Below, one piece after another: positions 34,753 to 44,295 of a stretch of DNA of 64,000 bases. Source of the DNA: Methylobacter sp015476545 (lineage in GTDB: Bacteria > Pseudomonadota > Gammaproteobacteria > Methylococcales > Methylomonadaceae); the NCBI RefSeq assembly GCF_052162025.1, contig NZ_CP197401.1, positions 3,038,001 to 3,102,000 on the forward strand, written 5' to 3'. The position numbers and the translations under genes were made by a program. How positions within the stretch are numbered: position 1 is the first letter of the stretch; the number at the start of each line of letters is the position of its first letter. The notes under the pieces were generated by a model. It was not told the DNA's origin and searched no databases. It saw nothing but the letters and a program-made list of their open reading frames with translations.

Positions 34753-35994
34753 ATGAACTTATCTTTAGCTGTACTATTCATAGTCTTTTTATTAATCGCC
34801 GTGCGCAAAATCGGGCGATTTACGATTAAAATCTGGCAGTCGATGGCCGCCGGTGCCCTAATTGTCCTGGCGGCCGGCGAAATCGGCCTGCGCGATGCCC
34901 TAACGGCGATAGACCTCGACGTCATGCTGTTTTTACTGGGCATGTTCATCGTGGGCCAGACGCTGGTCACCAGCGGCTATCTGTATTATCTGGCCTATCG
35001 TCTATTCAACCGGATCAGATCAGCGCAGCAATTGCTCCTGGGCATCCTGTTCGGCGCCGCCTTCAGCTCGGCGCTGCTGATGAACGACACGCTTGCCATA
35101 GTGGGGACTCCGCTCGTATTGCGATTAGCACTAGAACATAAACTCAGCGGCAAACTGTTCTTGCTGACGCTGGCCTACGCCATCACACTCGGCAGCGTGA
35201 TGAGTCCTATCGGCAATCCGCAGAATCTACTCATTGCCACACACGCCGATTTGCCGGCGCCTTTTCAGACATTTTTTAAGGCCCTGGCCGTGCCTACGCT
35301 GATCAATTTGATTGTCACCTATTTACTATTGCGATGGGTTTACCGGGACGAGTTCAGGAATGGCCTGCCGCTGACTCATAATCCTGTCGGCCTGCTGGAC
35401 ACGGAACTAGCTAAACTCGGCCGCATCTCGCTGTTTTTATTGATCGGCCTGATCATCGTCAAAATCATCCTGGTCGGCCTGCACAGCCCGATACAGATCA
35501 AGCTGAGCCATATTGCCCTGATCGCCGCCCTGCCGCCGATATTGCTGAGCCCTGCCCGCCTGCGCTTATTGAAGAGCCTGGACTGGGCGACTTTGATGTT
35601 TTTTGCCGCGATGTTCGTGTTGACGGCCAGCGTCTGGCAAACCGGCGTCATGCAGCAACAAGTTGATGATCTCGCGATAGACCTGACGACCGTGCCGGCG
35701 ATCATGCTTCTGAGCGCGTCGCTCAGCCAACTGGTTTCCAATGTGCCGCTGGTCGCGCTGTATCTGCCCATGCTGACGCATACGGATGCCGCCTCGCTGA
35801 TGGCCCTGGCGGCCGGCAGCACGGTAGCCGGCAATTTCCTGATCCTGGGCGCCGCCAGCAACGTCATCATCATCCAGCATGCCGAGAAACACGAAGCAAC
35901 GCTGGGCTTTTTCGAGTTTGCCCGCATCGGAATTCCATTGGGCTTTATCAATCTATTGATATACTGGGGGTGGCTCAGTTACTGGTATAACTAA
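34753..35994 (+). CDS. SLC13/ArsB-superfamily anion permease
   Basis: 413 residues, about eleven hydrophobic segments. The ion-transporter signature appears twice in inverted halves: LLMNDTLAIVGTPLVLRL and SPIGNPQNLLIATHADLPAPF near 110-175, and SQLVSNVPLVALYLPML plus AAGSTVAGNFLILGAASNVI near 325-380. This is typical of the ArsB/NhaD/SLC13 superfamily. The substrate (dicarboxylate, sulfate, arsenite or Na+/H+ exchange) is not determinable. No ArsA/ArsC or SLC13-linked TrkA domain is present. Weak ribosome-binding site. Confidence 0.82.
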   Translation: MNLSLAVLFIVFLLIAVRKIGRFTIKIWQSMAAGALIVLAAGEIGLRDALTAIDLDVMLFLLGMFIVGQTLVTSGYLYYLAYRLFNRIRSAQQLLLGILFGAAFSSALLMNDTLAIVGTPLVLRLALEHKLSGKLFLLTLAYAITLGSVMSPIGNPQNLLIATHADLPAPFQTFFKALAVPTLINLIVTYLLLRWVYRDEFRNGLPLTHNPVGLLDTELAKLGRISLFLLIGLIIVKIILVGLHSPIQIKLSHIALIAALPPILLSPARLRLLKSLDWATLMFFAAMFVLTASVWQTGVMQQQVDDLAIDLTTVPAIMLLSASLSQLVSNVPLVALYLPMLTHTDAASLMALAAGSTVAGNFLILGAASNVIIIQHAEKHEATLGFFEFARIGIPLGFINLLIYWGWLSYWYN

Positions 35995-36037
35995 GCCCTG
36001 AGAATTTTCCGGCCATTTCACTGCTTACAAACATTGG

Positions 36038-37330
36038 ATGAGTAAAAAGACCACTAAACCTTCGGCTTATCTGACTGAAGTCAAAATGCTTTCGGACCGT
36101 ATCGTCAAGGCCCAGCAGCCCATACGCATTCTGGATGCGACCAAATGGGACGACAGCATCAAGCAGGCTTTTTTTGAAGGCAAATGCAAAAAACCGCCGC
36201 TCGTAACGCCCGATTATTATCTGCAGCGCCCTTTGGGCTTTGATCCGACCGAGAAAAAACGCGAGTTTTACCAGATCGAGCGGGATTTGTCGCGCAAGCT
36301 GGGCCAGCTCAATCCGCTCAGCGTCATCATGCGCCGGATTTGCCGCGAGTACCAGTCCGTCGTGCGCATGCTGGAATCCCGGGGCACACCCATCTTCTCC
36401 GATATTTCCCAGGAACTGTACGGGTCCTCGCATGATGTGTTCCATGTCGGCGACCCGACTATCGCCGATCTCGGCAGCATGATGGAAGCAACGCTGTCGC
36501 AATTGCTGAAGCTGGATTTCCTGATTGAAGAACCCAAGACCATCACGGCAAAAGAAGCGGTAGGCATCCTCAACGAGAGAATTGAAAATCTGTTTCCGGG
36601 CAATGGCCTGCGCGCGATGATCAGTGACGGCATCGTCGCCGATGCCGCCGCCGGCACCGATTACGTCAAGCTGCGCGCGGATGCTCTGTTCAATATGCGC
36701 GACCTGCGTGTACTTGAAGTGCATGAGGTCTGGGTGCATCTGGGCACGACGCTGAACGGCCTGGCTCAGCCTTACTGTACGTTTCTCGGCAAGGGTCCGC
36801 CTTCGTCCGCGGTCACGCAGGAAGGCCTGGCGGTATTGATGGAGATTTTGACTTTCAGCTCCACGCCTAACCGACTGATGCGTCTGATCAACCGTGTGCG
36901 CGCCATTACGCTGGCCGAAGACGGCGCCGACTTCATGGATATCTTTCATTTTTTCAGGGACAAGGGGCTGGACCCGGAAGAAAGCTACACGCTCAGCAGC
37001 CGGGTATTCAGAGGCAGCAGCCCGGACGGCATGCCTTTCACCAAGGACCTGACTTATATTAAAGGTTTCGTGCTGACCTACAACTTCATGCGGCTGGCGG
37101 TCAGCACGGGCAAACCCGACCGCATCCCGCTGCTGTTTTGCGGCAAGACCATGATCGAGGATATGAGGGTGCTGGTTGATCTGGTTGACGAAGGAACCGT
37201 CATCGCGCCGCGCTTCCTGCCGCCGCAATTCAAGGACCTGATGGGGCTGTCGGCCTGGTTGAGCTTCAGCCGCTTTATGTCATCGATGAGCTTCCGGCAA
37301 CTGGAGCAGGACTACGCCAATGTTCTATAA
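36038..37330 (+). CDS. QEGLA-motif (DUF1704) metallopeptidase-like protein
   Basis: 430 residues. HEVWVHLGTTLNG (about 229-241) gives a zinc HExxxH motif and TQEGLAVLMEI (about 263-273) the QEGLA motif with the third ligand Glu. Together they define the DUF1704 family, often labelled 'flavohemoglobin expression-modulating QEGLA motif protein' and related to eukaryotic MATCAP tyrosine carboxypeptidases. Bacterial substrates are not known to me. No signal peptide, so probably cytoplasmic. It starts 43 bp after the permease. Confidence 0.85.
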   Translation: MSKKTTKPSAYLTEVKMLSDRIVKAQQPIRILDATKWDDSIKQAFFEGKCKKPPLVTPDYYLQRPLGFDPTEKKREFYQIERDLSRKLGQLNPLSVIMRRICREYQSVVRMLESRGTPIFSDISQELYGSSHDVFHVGDPTIADLGSMMEATLSQLLKLDFLIEEPKTITAKEAVGILNERIENLFPGNGLRAMISDGIVADAAAGTDYVKLRADALFNMRDLRVLEVHEVWVHLGTTLNGLAQPYCTFLGKGPPSSAVTQEGLAVLMEILTFSSTPNRLMRLINRVRAITLAEDGADFMDIFHFFRDKGLDPEESYTLSSRVFRGSSPDGMPFTKDLTYIKGFVLTYNFMRLAVSTGKPDRIPLLFCGKTMIEDMRVLVDLVDEGTVIAPRFLPPQFKDLMGLSAWLSFSRFMSSMSFRQLEQDYANVL

Positions 37331-37466
37331 TCGAACCCATCTCGCCCCAAAAAGCAGACGTGTTGGACGTCATGCATCCGCCGCCGGAAATCCGTGCCGA
37401 CGCAGGTTTTGTGGCGGTAACACAGCATCGCTTGAATGCTGATTAATAATAATTAGAGAGGAAATC

Positions 37467-37883
37467 ATGAGAATACCAAACTTGCTCGTCGTTTTATTGA
37501 GTCTTTCCTTACTTAACATGACCGACGCCATAGCCGGAGCCAGCGGCCATGCCGGCCATACGCCGGGCACCGGCAGTGGTGGCGCGGCGGGCTGCGTAAA
37601 AGCCCGCCTCAGCAAATTCCAGCCCGGCCACATGGCCGCCGTTGCGCCGGAAGCGGAATTTTCGTTCATGGTTACCGGCATTCAAAGCCCCGATCAAGTC
37701 GAGGTCACCGTAAAAACGATCCCGGTGGAAATCACTGGCGAAGATAAAGACAGCTTCTATCTGATAAAAGGCAAACTGCCGGCCGAGCTGAAAAATGTAA
37801 CCGCCAGAGTTAACGTCAAGGTCAACGCCAAATCGCCAAGGTGTGAGGCTGAAAACGGATGGCTGGTTAAAATAACCGAATAA
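37467..37883 (+). CDS. Secreted protein of unknown function
   Basis: 138 residues with a Sec signal peptide (MRIPNLLVVLLSLSLLNMTDAIA) and a strong ribosome-binding site (AGAGAGGAAATC). The N-terminal mature part is Gly/His-rich (SGHAGHTPGTGSGG). Two cysteines (about 43 and 126) could form a disulfide. The rest alternates hydrophobic and charged residues as a small beta-sandwich would (VEVTVKTIPVEITGEDKDSF, VTARVNVKVNAKSP). I do not recognise a family. The His-rich start might bind metal (speculative). Confidence 0.6.
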   Translation: MRIPNLLVVLLSLSLLNMTDAIAGASGHAGHTPGTGSGGAAGCVKARLSKFQPGHMAAVAPEAEFSFMVTGIQSPDQVEVTVKTIPVEITGEDKDSFYLIKGKLPAELKNVTARVNVKVNAKSPRCEAENGWLVKITE

Positions 37884-37966
37884 ATCAACTTAATTCAAGG
37901 AGAAGCATCGGTCAGGCCTGATGATGTATATATCCCCCGCCCTGGCTGAGCTTTAGAGAATGCCGC

Positions 37967-38761
37967 ATGACTGAAAATCTTTCCATCAAGAAATGTGTGG
38001 CCTACTGCCTGGCGCAGCGTTTCGATATTGCCGCGTTATCGAAAATAATTTCCGAATCGAAACAGGTCAGGATTATTAAAGGCGCATTGCTGGTTGAAGA
38101 TCACGAAACCTTGTCGGTTATTTTCGCGTATGGAGCCGTCGTGCACTGGAACATCGATCCGGAACAGCAGGCCCGGCTCCATCGTTTATTGCTGGAACAT
38201 GCGGATAACCCGCTTGATATCGTGGAAGAAGATAATTTCACCTACGCGCTCAACTGCTCGACGACGCGCATTATTGAAGACCATATCGAAATCGAGTCAT
38301 CCGACCCCATCCTGTTGTTTTCTCTGTCGCAGGGCATGGCGCAATCGATCAAGCTGGCCTATTTTGAAACCCACGCGCTCAGGACCATCACCAGAACCAA
38401 TTACATCCCCGAATCGCTGGCCCAGAACGGCCGCATCAAATTGAACCGCCAGGACATAGCCAAGATCCGCGGCCAACTGTTCCTGACCAAAAGCGACATT
38501 ATCCTGAATTACGATCTGCTCGATATTCCCGACTTTTTTTGGGAATACCCTGAATATGAACCTTTTTACAGCGTTGCCGCCAAATATCTGGAAATCACGC
38601 AACGCATCGAAGTGTTATCCAAAAAGCTCGAAACCATCCATGAACTGTTCGAAATGCTGGCCGACGAGCAAAAGCACCGGCACTCCTCGGCCCTGGAATG
38701 GATCATCATCTGGCTGATTGCGTTTGAAATCTTTATGACCATTGTTGACAAACTGGCCTGA
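37967..38761 (+). CDS. RMD1/YagE (DUF155) family protein
   Basis: 264 residues. The family pattern is clear: IIKGALLVEDHETLSVIFAYGAVVHWN near 35-65, SSDPILLFSLSQGMAQSIKLAYFE near 111-135, SLAQNGRIKLNRQDIAKIRGQLF, and PDFFWEYPEYEPFY near 188-202, ending in one C-terminal membrane helix (WIIIWLIAFEIFMTIV). Yeast relatives (RMD1, RMD8) have poorly known roles, and bacterial ones are uncharacterised. Single-pass membrane protein, C-tail anchored. Its 3' end runs close to rlmJ, 43 bp apart. Confidence 0.82.
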   Translation: MTENLSIKKCVAYCLAQRFDIAALSKIISESKQVRIIKGALLVEDHETLSVIFAYGAVVHWNIDPEQQARLHRLLLEHADNPLDIVEEDNFTYALNCSTTRIIEDHIEIESSDPILLFSLSQGMAQSIKLAYFETHALRTITRTNYIPESLAQNGRIKLNRQDIAKIRGQLFLTKSDIILNYDLLDIPDFFWEYPEYEPFYSVAAKYLEITQRIEVLSKKLETIHELFEMLADEQKHRHSSALEWIIIWLIAFEIFMTIVDKLA

Positions 38762-38804
38762 AATCCTGGCGCCGGCCATCGCTTTCCTTTATTTATTGTT
38801 CTTT

Positions 38805-39647
38805 ATGCTCAGTTATCGCCACTCATTCCATGCCGGCAATTTCGCCGATGTCCTGAAACACCTGACGCTGATCCAGATCCTCGAACACCTGAGAAAAAAA
38901 GACAAGCCGTTCTGTTGTATCGATACCCATGCTGGTCCCGGCGCTTACGCACTGGACAGCGACTTTGCGCTGAAAAACAGGGAATTCGACAACGGCATCA
39001 GCAAACTCTGGCAGCGCCATGACCTGCCGGCCAGCGTTGCCGCCTATATCGGGCTGATCAGGCAGTTCAACAGCCCGGGCAAGCTCACGCGCTATCCTGG
39101 CTCGCCGTTGATCACGCAACATTTATTACGCAGCAAAGACCGGCTGTTTTTATACGAGCTGCATTCGACGGAAATTGCCTTACTGGCGGAAGCTGTTGAC
39201 AGGGACAGGCGCATCAAGGTCTTCCATGAAGATGGCTTGAAAAACAGCATCGGCCTGTTGCCGCCGGCCGAGCGCCGCGGCCTTGTCTTGATCGATCCGT
39301 CCTATGAAATGAAGAGCGATTATCAGGACGTCGTGGACACTTTGGTAAAAATGCACAAGCGCTTTGCCACCGGCGTTTTCGCGCTCTGGTATCCGGTCGT
39401 AGAACGCAAGCGCAACAAAGAACTGGAGCAAGCCCTGCAAAACAGCGGCATCAAAAATATCCAGTTGTTTGAACTGGGCCTTCAGACAGATACCAATGAA
39501 CACGGCATGACCGCCAGCGGCATGATCGTAATCAATCCGCCGTGGACATTGAAATCTGACATGGAACATGTTCTGCCGTGGCTGGCCGATGTGCTTGGCG
39601 AAAACGGCGCAGGTTTTTACCGCATACAGGAACTGGCCGGGGAATAG
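38805..39647 (+). CDS. rlmJ: 23S rRNA (adenine-2030-N6)-methyltransferase RlmJ
   Basis: 280 residues from ATG 38805, giving the family's usual start MLSYRHSFHAGNFADVLKH. The open frame goes 21 codons further up but would overlap the preceding gene. SAM-binding region CCIDTHAGPGAYALD (about 39-53), TRYPGSPLI and the catalytic DPSYEMKSDY (DPPY-type). It methylates A2030 of 23S rRNA in the assembling ribosome. Full length. Confidence 0.92.
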   Translation: MLSYRHSFHAGNFADVLKHLTLIQILEHLRKKDKPFCCIDTHAGPGAYALDSDFALKNREFDNGISKLWQRHDLPASVAAYIGLIRQFNSPGKLTRYPGSPLITQHLLRSKDRLFLYELHSTEIALLAEAVDRDRRIKVFHEDGLKNSIGLLPPAERRGLVLIDPSYEMKSDYQDVVDTLVKMHKRFATGVFALWYPVVERKRNKELEQALQNSGIKNIQLFELGLQTDTNEHGMTASGMIVINPPWTLKSDMEHVLPWLADVLGENGAGFYRIQELAGE

Positions 39648-39857
39648 TTCCTGCTTTATTAAAATCTAAAATCGCCTAACCGCTGAGCTTGAGCTAGAAT
39701 TTAAAAACAACCGCTTACTCATTAAAGACAGCTTCAGGCCGGACCGTCTGGCCTTGGGCAAAGGAACTATTGATGCCGGCATTCGCGCCACAAGCCCGAA
39801 TCACCGTGCTTGGTGTGCATGGCGCTGGATGCCGGCATTGGGTTATAGGATATTAAC

Positions 39858-42800
39858 ATGACAGAATCATTAGGGTATGTAACACAGTTTAGAAAACATC
39901 TAGCTAAAAATCTCCTGGAGCGCGGCAAGGAAGCCGTCGAAGGTGCCGCAGACCTGGGCCAAGCCGGCTACAGCCTGGCCACTGATCCGGCCTACCGGGA
40001 ACAAACCTTTGAAGCCGCCAAGGAAATCGCCAAACAGACCAGCGACGGCATCGGCCGCGCCATAGACGATCCCACCGGCACGCTCAACGGCATCAAGGAC
40101 GATGCATCCGCCGCCTGGGACACCTTTAAAGCGGAGAGAGCCCAGGCCGCCGCCGAAGGCCGCCTGGCCGAGTTTGACGCGCAAGCGGCCTCGCACGTAC
40201 TGACCGGCGCCGCCCCGGGCGGCCAGCTCGGCAGAGTAGGCAAAACGGGCGAACTGCTCGCCAAAACGGCCAAGCTGGACAAGACCGGGGACCTGGCCAG
40301 CGCCGAAAAGCGCGCGGCCCAAGCCATCAAAGACGGCGCCTGCCTGCCCAACCAGGCGCCCAGCAGCACAATACGCTGCCCCCTGGCCAAACCGGACAAC
40401 CCGGCCGCGAAAAAAACCTCCCCCAAGACCGGCAAATCCGCCGCCGGCAAATCCACCTTGAAAAACGCCGACACCTGCACCAGCGGCTGCCCGATCAGCC
40501 TAGCCACCGGCGAGGAACTGCTGGAGCTGACCGACTTCAGCTGGGACGGCCCGCTGAGCCTGCCCTGGACGCGCTTCTACCGCAGCGGCCAGAGCGCCCT
40601 TGACCTGCAGCTGGGCCACGGCTGGCTGACGCCGCTGGACGAATGGCTGGAGGTCTCGGATACGGCTGTCAGCTTCCATGACCGCGAAGGCCGTACCCTC
40701 GAACTGCCCCTGCCCGAACCCGGCGACTATAGCCTGAATCTCCCGGAACAGCTGCGCCTGTACCGCGAAGCCGGCCGCTTCCGGCTGGTCGGCGACGGGC
40801 AGCCGGAACGCCTCTTCCAGGGCGAACACGGCCGCTGCCGCCTGCAGCGCTGGCAGAACGGAGCCGGGTTCATCGAACTGGTCTACGACCTTCAAGGCCA
40901 GGTCCAGGCCCTGAAGGCCAGCTGGGGCAAAACGCTGCTGATCGAGCGCGACGGTGGACATATCGCGGCCATCGGCCCGGCCAAATTGGGCGAACGAGGA
41001 CTGGAACCGGCCGCCACGCCCTTCGTGCGCTACCAGTACAATGAGCACGGCGATCTGATCGCAGCACTCGATCCATTAGAGCACGGCGAGGCCTACGCCT
41101 ACCGCAACCATATGATCAGCCGCCGCACGCTCGCCAGCGGCTTCAACTTCCATTTCGAGTGGGACGCCTACAGTCCGAGCGGGCGCTGCCTGCGCAACTA
41201 CGGCGACCACGGTATTTACGACTACCGCTTCGAATGGAGCGACAGCGGCCTCAGCCGCGCCATCGACTCGCGCGGCGGCGTCACCGAATACATGCACGAC
41301 GCCAACGCTTTGCTGCTCTGGCAAACCAGCCCCGAAGGCCGTAGCACACACTACGCCTACAACGAACACAACCTCTTAAGCCGCGTCACCGATGCAGCCG
41401 ACCACAGCACGACTTATGCCTACGATGACGAAGGCCGGCTGACCGCCGTAACCGACCCGCTCGGCCATACGACGCAGCTAGCCTACAGCGAAACGGGCCA
41501 GCTGACCGGCCTGACCGATCCCCTGGGCCAGACCTGGAGCCGCAGCTACGACGACCAGGGCCGCTTGATCCGAACCGAGGACCCGCAAGGCGGCGTCACG
41601 CGCATCGCCTACACCGACCAGGGCCTGCCGGCGCAAATCGTCAACGCCGCAGGCCAGACCCGCACCCTGCTCTGGGACGGGCAGGCACGCCTGGTCGGCG
41701 AGATCGGCTTCAACGGCATGCGCCGGCATTACCGCTACGACGGTGAAGACCGCCTCATCGCCGCCCAGCACCACCAGCAGGTCAGCCAGTACCGGTACGA
41801 TGCCGCCGGCCGCGTCACCGCCGTCAAAGGCCCCGACGGCGCCGTGGTCAAGCTGGAATACAATGAAGCCGGGCTTTTAACCCGCTACACCGACGCCGCC
41901 GGACGCAGCACCGAGTACCGCTATGATGATGGTCTGTCGCAGCTCACCGAACGCATCGACCCGGCCGGCCAGGTATTGCGCTACCACTACGACAGCGAGC
42001 GCAACCTGATCGGCCTGACCAACACCAAAGGCGAGCATTACCAGCTCAACTACGACAAGGACGAGCACCTGATCGAAGAGATCGGCTTCGACGGCCGCGT
42101 CCAGCGCTACCACTACGATGCCGCCGGCCAACTGGATCTGTATGCCCAGCGCGGCGAGCAGGCCTGGCAGGTCACGCGCTTCCAGCGCGACCCGCTCGGG
42201 CGCTTGCTGAAAAAGACCGGCGGGGACGGCGCCGTCAGCGAATTCGCCTATGATCCGCTCGGCCGCCTGAGCCGCGCCCGCAACAGCCACGCGCAGCTGC
42301 AGTTCCAGTACAACGCGCTCGGCCAGGTCGTCAGCGAGAGCCAGAACGACGCCACGGTAACGCACGCATACGACGCCCTGGGCCGGCGCACGGCGACCGT
42401 CACGCCCACGGGCCAGCGTATCAATTACGCGTACAACGGCCAAGGCCGCCTGGCAACGGTCAGCCTGGACGGCGAAATCCTCAGCCGGCACCAGTTCGAC
42501 GACCAGGGCCTGGAAACCGCCCGCCAGCAGGGCCAGCTGGTCAGCCGCTACGCCTACGATCCGCTGGGCCGGCTGACCCAACACCAGGCCAGCCGGCGCG
42601 ATAAAGCTGCCGTGCTCGGCCGGCGCTACGGCTACGACGCCGCCGGCCAGCTCGCGGCCGTCGACGACCTGCGCCAGGGCGCCAGCCGCTATCTGTACGA
42701 TCCGGCCGACCGGCTGCTCGAAGTCGAAGGCCTGACGCCGGAACGCTTCGTGCACGACCCGGCCGGCAACCTGATCGGCGTCAATCAAGACAGCGGAGGC

Positions 42801-43787
42801 ATGGTCAAAGGCGACCGCCTGATGCTGCTGGGCGATCGGCATTTCAGTTACGATGCGGCCGGCAATGTGGTCGAAGAGCGGCGCGGCAAGGCAAGTCGGC
42901 TCGTCACGCGCTACGCCTACGACAGCGATAATCGGCTGATCCGCGCCGAAACGCCGCACGGCGTCAGCCAGTACCGCTACGATCCGCTGGGCCGGCGTAC
43001 CAACAAACAGACGCCCGACGGCGAAACGCGCTTCATTTATGACGGGGCACGGCTGCTGCAGGAGACCCGGGCGGAACGGTGCCGGACCTATCTGTTCGAG
43101 CCCGGGAGCTTCCGACCCTTGGCCTGCATCGATCAGGTCGGTGATGCTAAATCGCAGGTCTATTACTATCATCTGGATCACCTCGGCACACCGCGCGAGC
43201 TGACCGATGCGGCCGGCGAAATCGTCTGGTCGGCCCGCTACCGGGCCTATGGTTCGCTGGCCCTGGCCGATGTGGCCGACATCGATAATCCGTTGCGGTT
43301 TCAGGGGCAGTATTTTGATGCCGAGACGGGGCTGCATTACAATCTGCACCGGTATTATGATCCCCAGGCGGGGCGGTTCATCCACCAGGACCCGATAGGC
43401 CTGGACGGCGGCGTGAATCTGTTTCAGTACGCGGTTAATCCGGTTAATTGGATTGATCCTTTGGGATTGACAGGGAAGGATTGCTCAAATGTTTCAAACA
43501 GTGAAGACAAATGGAGTAGAGCTCCCAAAAGCATCCAAGATCAAATGACCTTGAAAGCGGCTCAAGAGGATCGAGGTGATGTCATCATCAAAAGTCTAAA
43601 TGATCCAAAATTCAAAGGAATGGAAAAAATGGAGTTGAAGGTTAAGTCAGCTAACGGTAATGATTCGGTTGTTCACTATGTTCGAGACCCTAATACAGGA
43701 AATTTAATGGACTTTAAATTTAAGAAACACAGCACTGATCAAATTAAACCTTGGGGGAATGATCCAGCTATTCCAGCGGGAGGATAA
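39858..43787 (+). CDS. Rhs-family polymorphic toxin, full length
   Basis: 1309 residues. The N-terminal 165 residues are helical without PAAR or signal peptide. A DUF6531-like entry (TCTSGCPISLATGEELL) begins the Rhs shell near 195. Dozens of YD/Rhs repeats (YDPLGRL, YDAAGQL, YNEHNLL) run about 385-1130. The conserved core end HLDHLGTPRELTDAAGE and the autocleavage motif NWIDPLGL are at about 1110-1203. The final 105 residues are the variable tip, with base composition visibly poorer in GC: KSIQDQMTLKAAQEDRG, HYVRDPNTGNLMDFKFKKHS. This tip resembles what I recall as polymorphic toxin type 24, with low certainty. Immunity gene follows 4 bp later. Delivery is probably by a type VI system not in the window. 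Confidence 0.88.
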   Translation: MTESLGYVTQFRKHLAKNLLERGKEAVEGAADLGQAGYSLATDPAYREQTFEAAKEIAKQTSDGIGRAIDDPTGTLNGIKDDASAAWDTFKAERAQAAAEGRLAEFDAQAASHVLTGAAPGGQLGRVGKTGELLAKTAKLDKTGDLASAEKRAAQAIKDGACLPNQAPSSTIRCPLAKPDNPAAKKTSPKTGKSAAGKSTLKNADTCTSGCPISLATGEELLELTDFSWDGPLSLPWTRFYRSGQSALDLQLGHGWLTPLDEWLEVSDTAVSFHDREGRTLELPLPEPGDYSLNLPEQLRLYREAGRFRLVGDGQPERLFQGEHGRCRLQRWQNGAGFIELVYDLQGQVQALKASWGKTLLIERDGGHIAAIGPAKLGERGLEPAATPFVRYQYNEHGDLIAALDPLEHGEAYAYRNHMISRRTLASGFNFHFEWDAYSPSGRCLRNYGDHGIYDYRFEWSDSGLSRAIDSRGGVTEYMHDANALLLWQTSPEGRSTHYAYNEHNLLSRVTDAADHSTTYAYDDEGRLTAVTDPLGHTTQLAYSETGQLTGLTDPLGQTWSRSYDDQGRLIRTEDPQGGVTRIAYTDQGLPAQIVNAAGQTRTLLWDGQARLVGEIGFNGMRRHYRYDGEDRLIAAQHHQQVSQYRYDAAGRVTAVKGPDGAVVKLEYNEAGLLTRYTDAAGRSTEYRYDDGLSQLTERIDPAGQVLRYHYDSERNLIGLTNTKGEHYQLNYDKDEHLIEEIGFDGRVQRYHYDAAGQLDLYAQRGEQAWQVTRFQRDPLGRLLKKTGGDGAVSEFAYDPLGRLSRARNSHAQLQFQYNALGQVVSESQNDATVTHAYDALGRRTATVTPTGQRINYAYNGQGRLATVSLDGEILSRHQFDDQGLETARQQGQLVSRYAYDPLGRLTQHQASRRDKAAVLGRRYGYDAAGQLAAVDDLRQGASRYLYDPADRLLEVEGLTPERFVHDPAGNLIGVNQDSGGMVKGDRLMLLGDRHFSYDAAGNVVEERRGKASRLVTRYAYDSDNRLIRAETPHGVSQYRYDPLGRRTNKQTPDGETRFIYDGARLLQETRAERCRTYLFEPGSFRPLACIDQVGDAKSQVYYYHLDHLGTPRELTDAAGEIVWSARYRAYGSLALADVADIDNPLRFQGQYFDAETGLHYNLHRYYDPQAGRFIHQDPIGLDGGVNLFQYAVNPVNWIDPLGLTGKDCSNVSNSEDKWSRAPKSIQDQMTLKAAQEDRGDVIIKSLNDPKFKGMEKMELKVKSANGNDSVVHYVRDPNTGNLMDFKFKKHSTDQIKPWGNDPAIPAGG

Positions 43788-43791
43788 AACC

Positions 43792-44205
43792 ATGAAAGTA
43801 ATTTGTAGAATAAATAATCTAAACAGCTTGTCGGATGAAAGACTGTTGAAAAGATTAAAAAAATATATCCGCATGCCAGAGGGAGAAATTGATCTTGAAA
43901 TTGGCAAGGAATATACCGTTTATGGAATAGTCTTTTGGGACAATAGCCCTTGGTATTATATTTGCTCTGAAGATTATGACGAATATCCAAAACCTTTTGC
44001 CGCTGAATTTTTTGAAATTATAGAAAGCCATTTATCATCTTATTGGAGGTTATCTACAGTGGATCAGGGAGAAGGAGAGATTTTGTCTTCACTTGTATTT
44101 GATGAATGGGCTAAGTCTCCAGATTTTTATGAACGACTTATTGAAGGCGATTACGAGGCTATGGACTTGTTTAATAAGTATCGACAACTTATGGATCAAG
44201 AATGA
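43792..44205 (+). CDS. Cognate immunity protein of the Rhs toxin (predicted)
   Basis: 137 residues from ATG 43792 with GGGAGGATAAAACC upstream, four bases after the rhs stop. AT-rich like the toxin tip. Acidic protein (EYPKPFAAEFFEIIE, DEWAKSPDFYERLIEGDYEA), which suits binding a basic toxin. Clear paralog of the protein at 45728-46141: both share KKYIR, YVYG-like strand, SSYW(R/K)LST, FYERLI and KYR(Q/E)LMD(Q/R)E. Function assigned by position after an Rhs tip. I do not know a family name. Confidence 0.78.
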   Translation: MKVICRINNLNSLSDERLLKRLKKYIRMPEGEIDLEIGKEYTVYGIVFWDNSPWYYICSEDYDEYPKPFAAEFFEIIESHLSSYWRLSTVDQGEGEILSSLVFDEWAKSPDFYERLIEGDYEAMDLFNKYRQLMDQE

Positions 44206-44240
44206 CAAAAGAGCCATAGGATGCACTTCGTGCTTCAGAG

Positions 44241-44278
44241 CCATAGGATGCGCTGAGGCATGAAGCGCATCGTTCGAG
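44241..44278 (+). repeat. REP element, left flank of the RAYT gene
   Basis: A 38-bp sequence starting CCATAGGATGCGCTGAGGCA that is, with 2 mismatches, the reverse complement of 44827-44864. A further partial direct copy (CCATAGGATGCACTTCGTGC) lies at 44215-44234. Confidence 0.8.
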
Positions 44279-44295
44279 CATCATCAGGCAGACCA

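Noticed and set aside
41877..43385. 502-codon open frame on the minus strand inside rhs
   Set aside because: It is a shadow of the repetitive GC-rich rhs coding strand, with no ribosome-binding site and no protein family.
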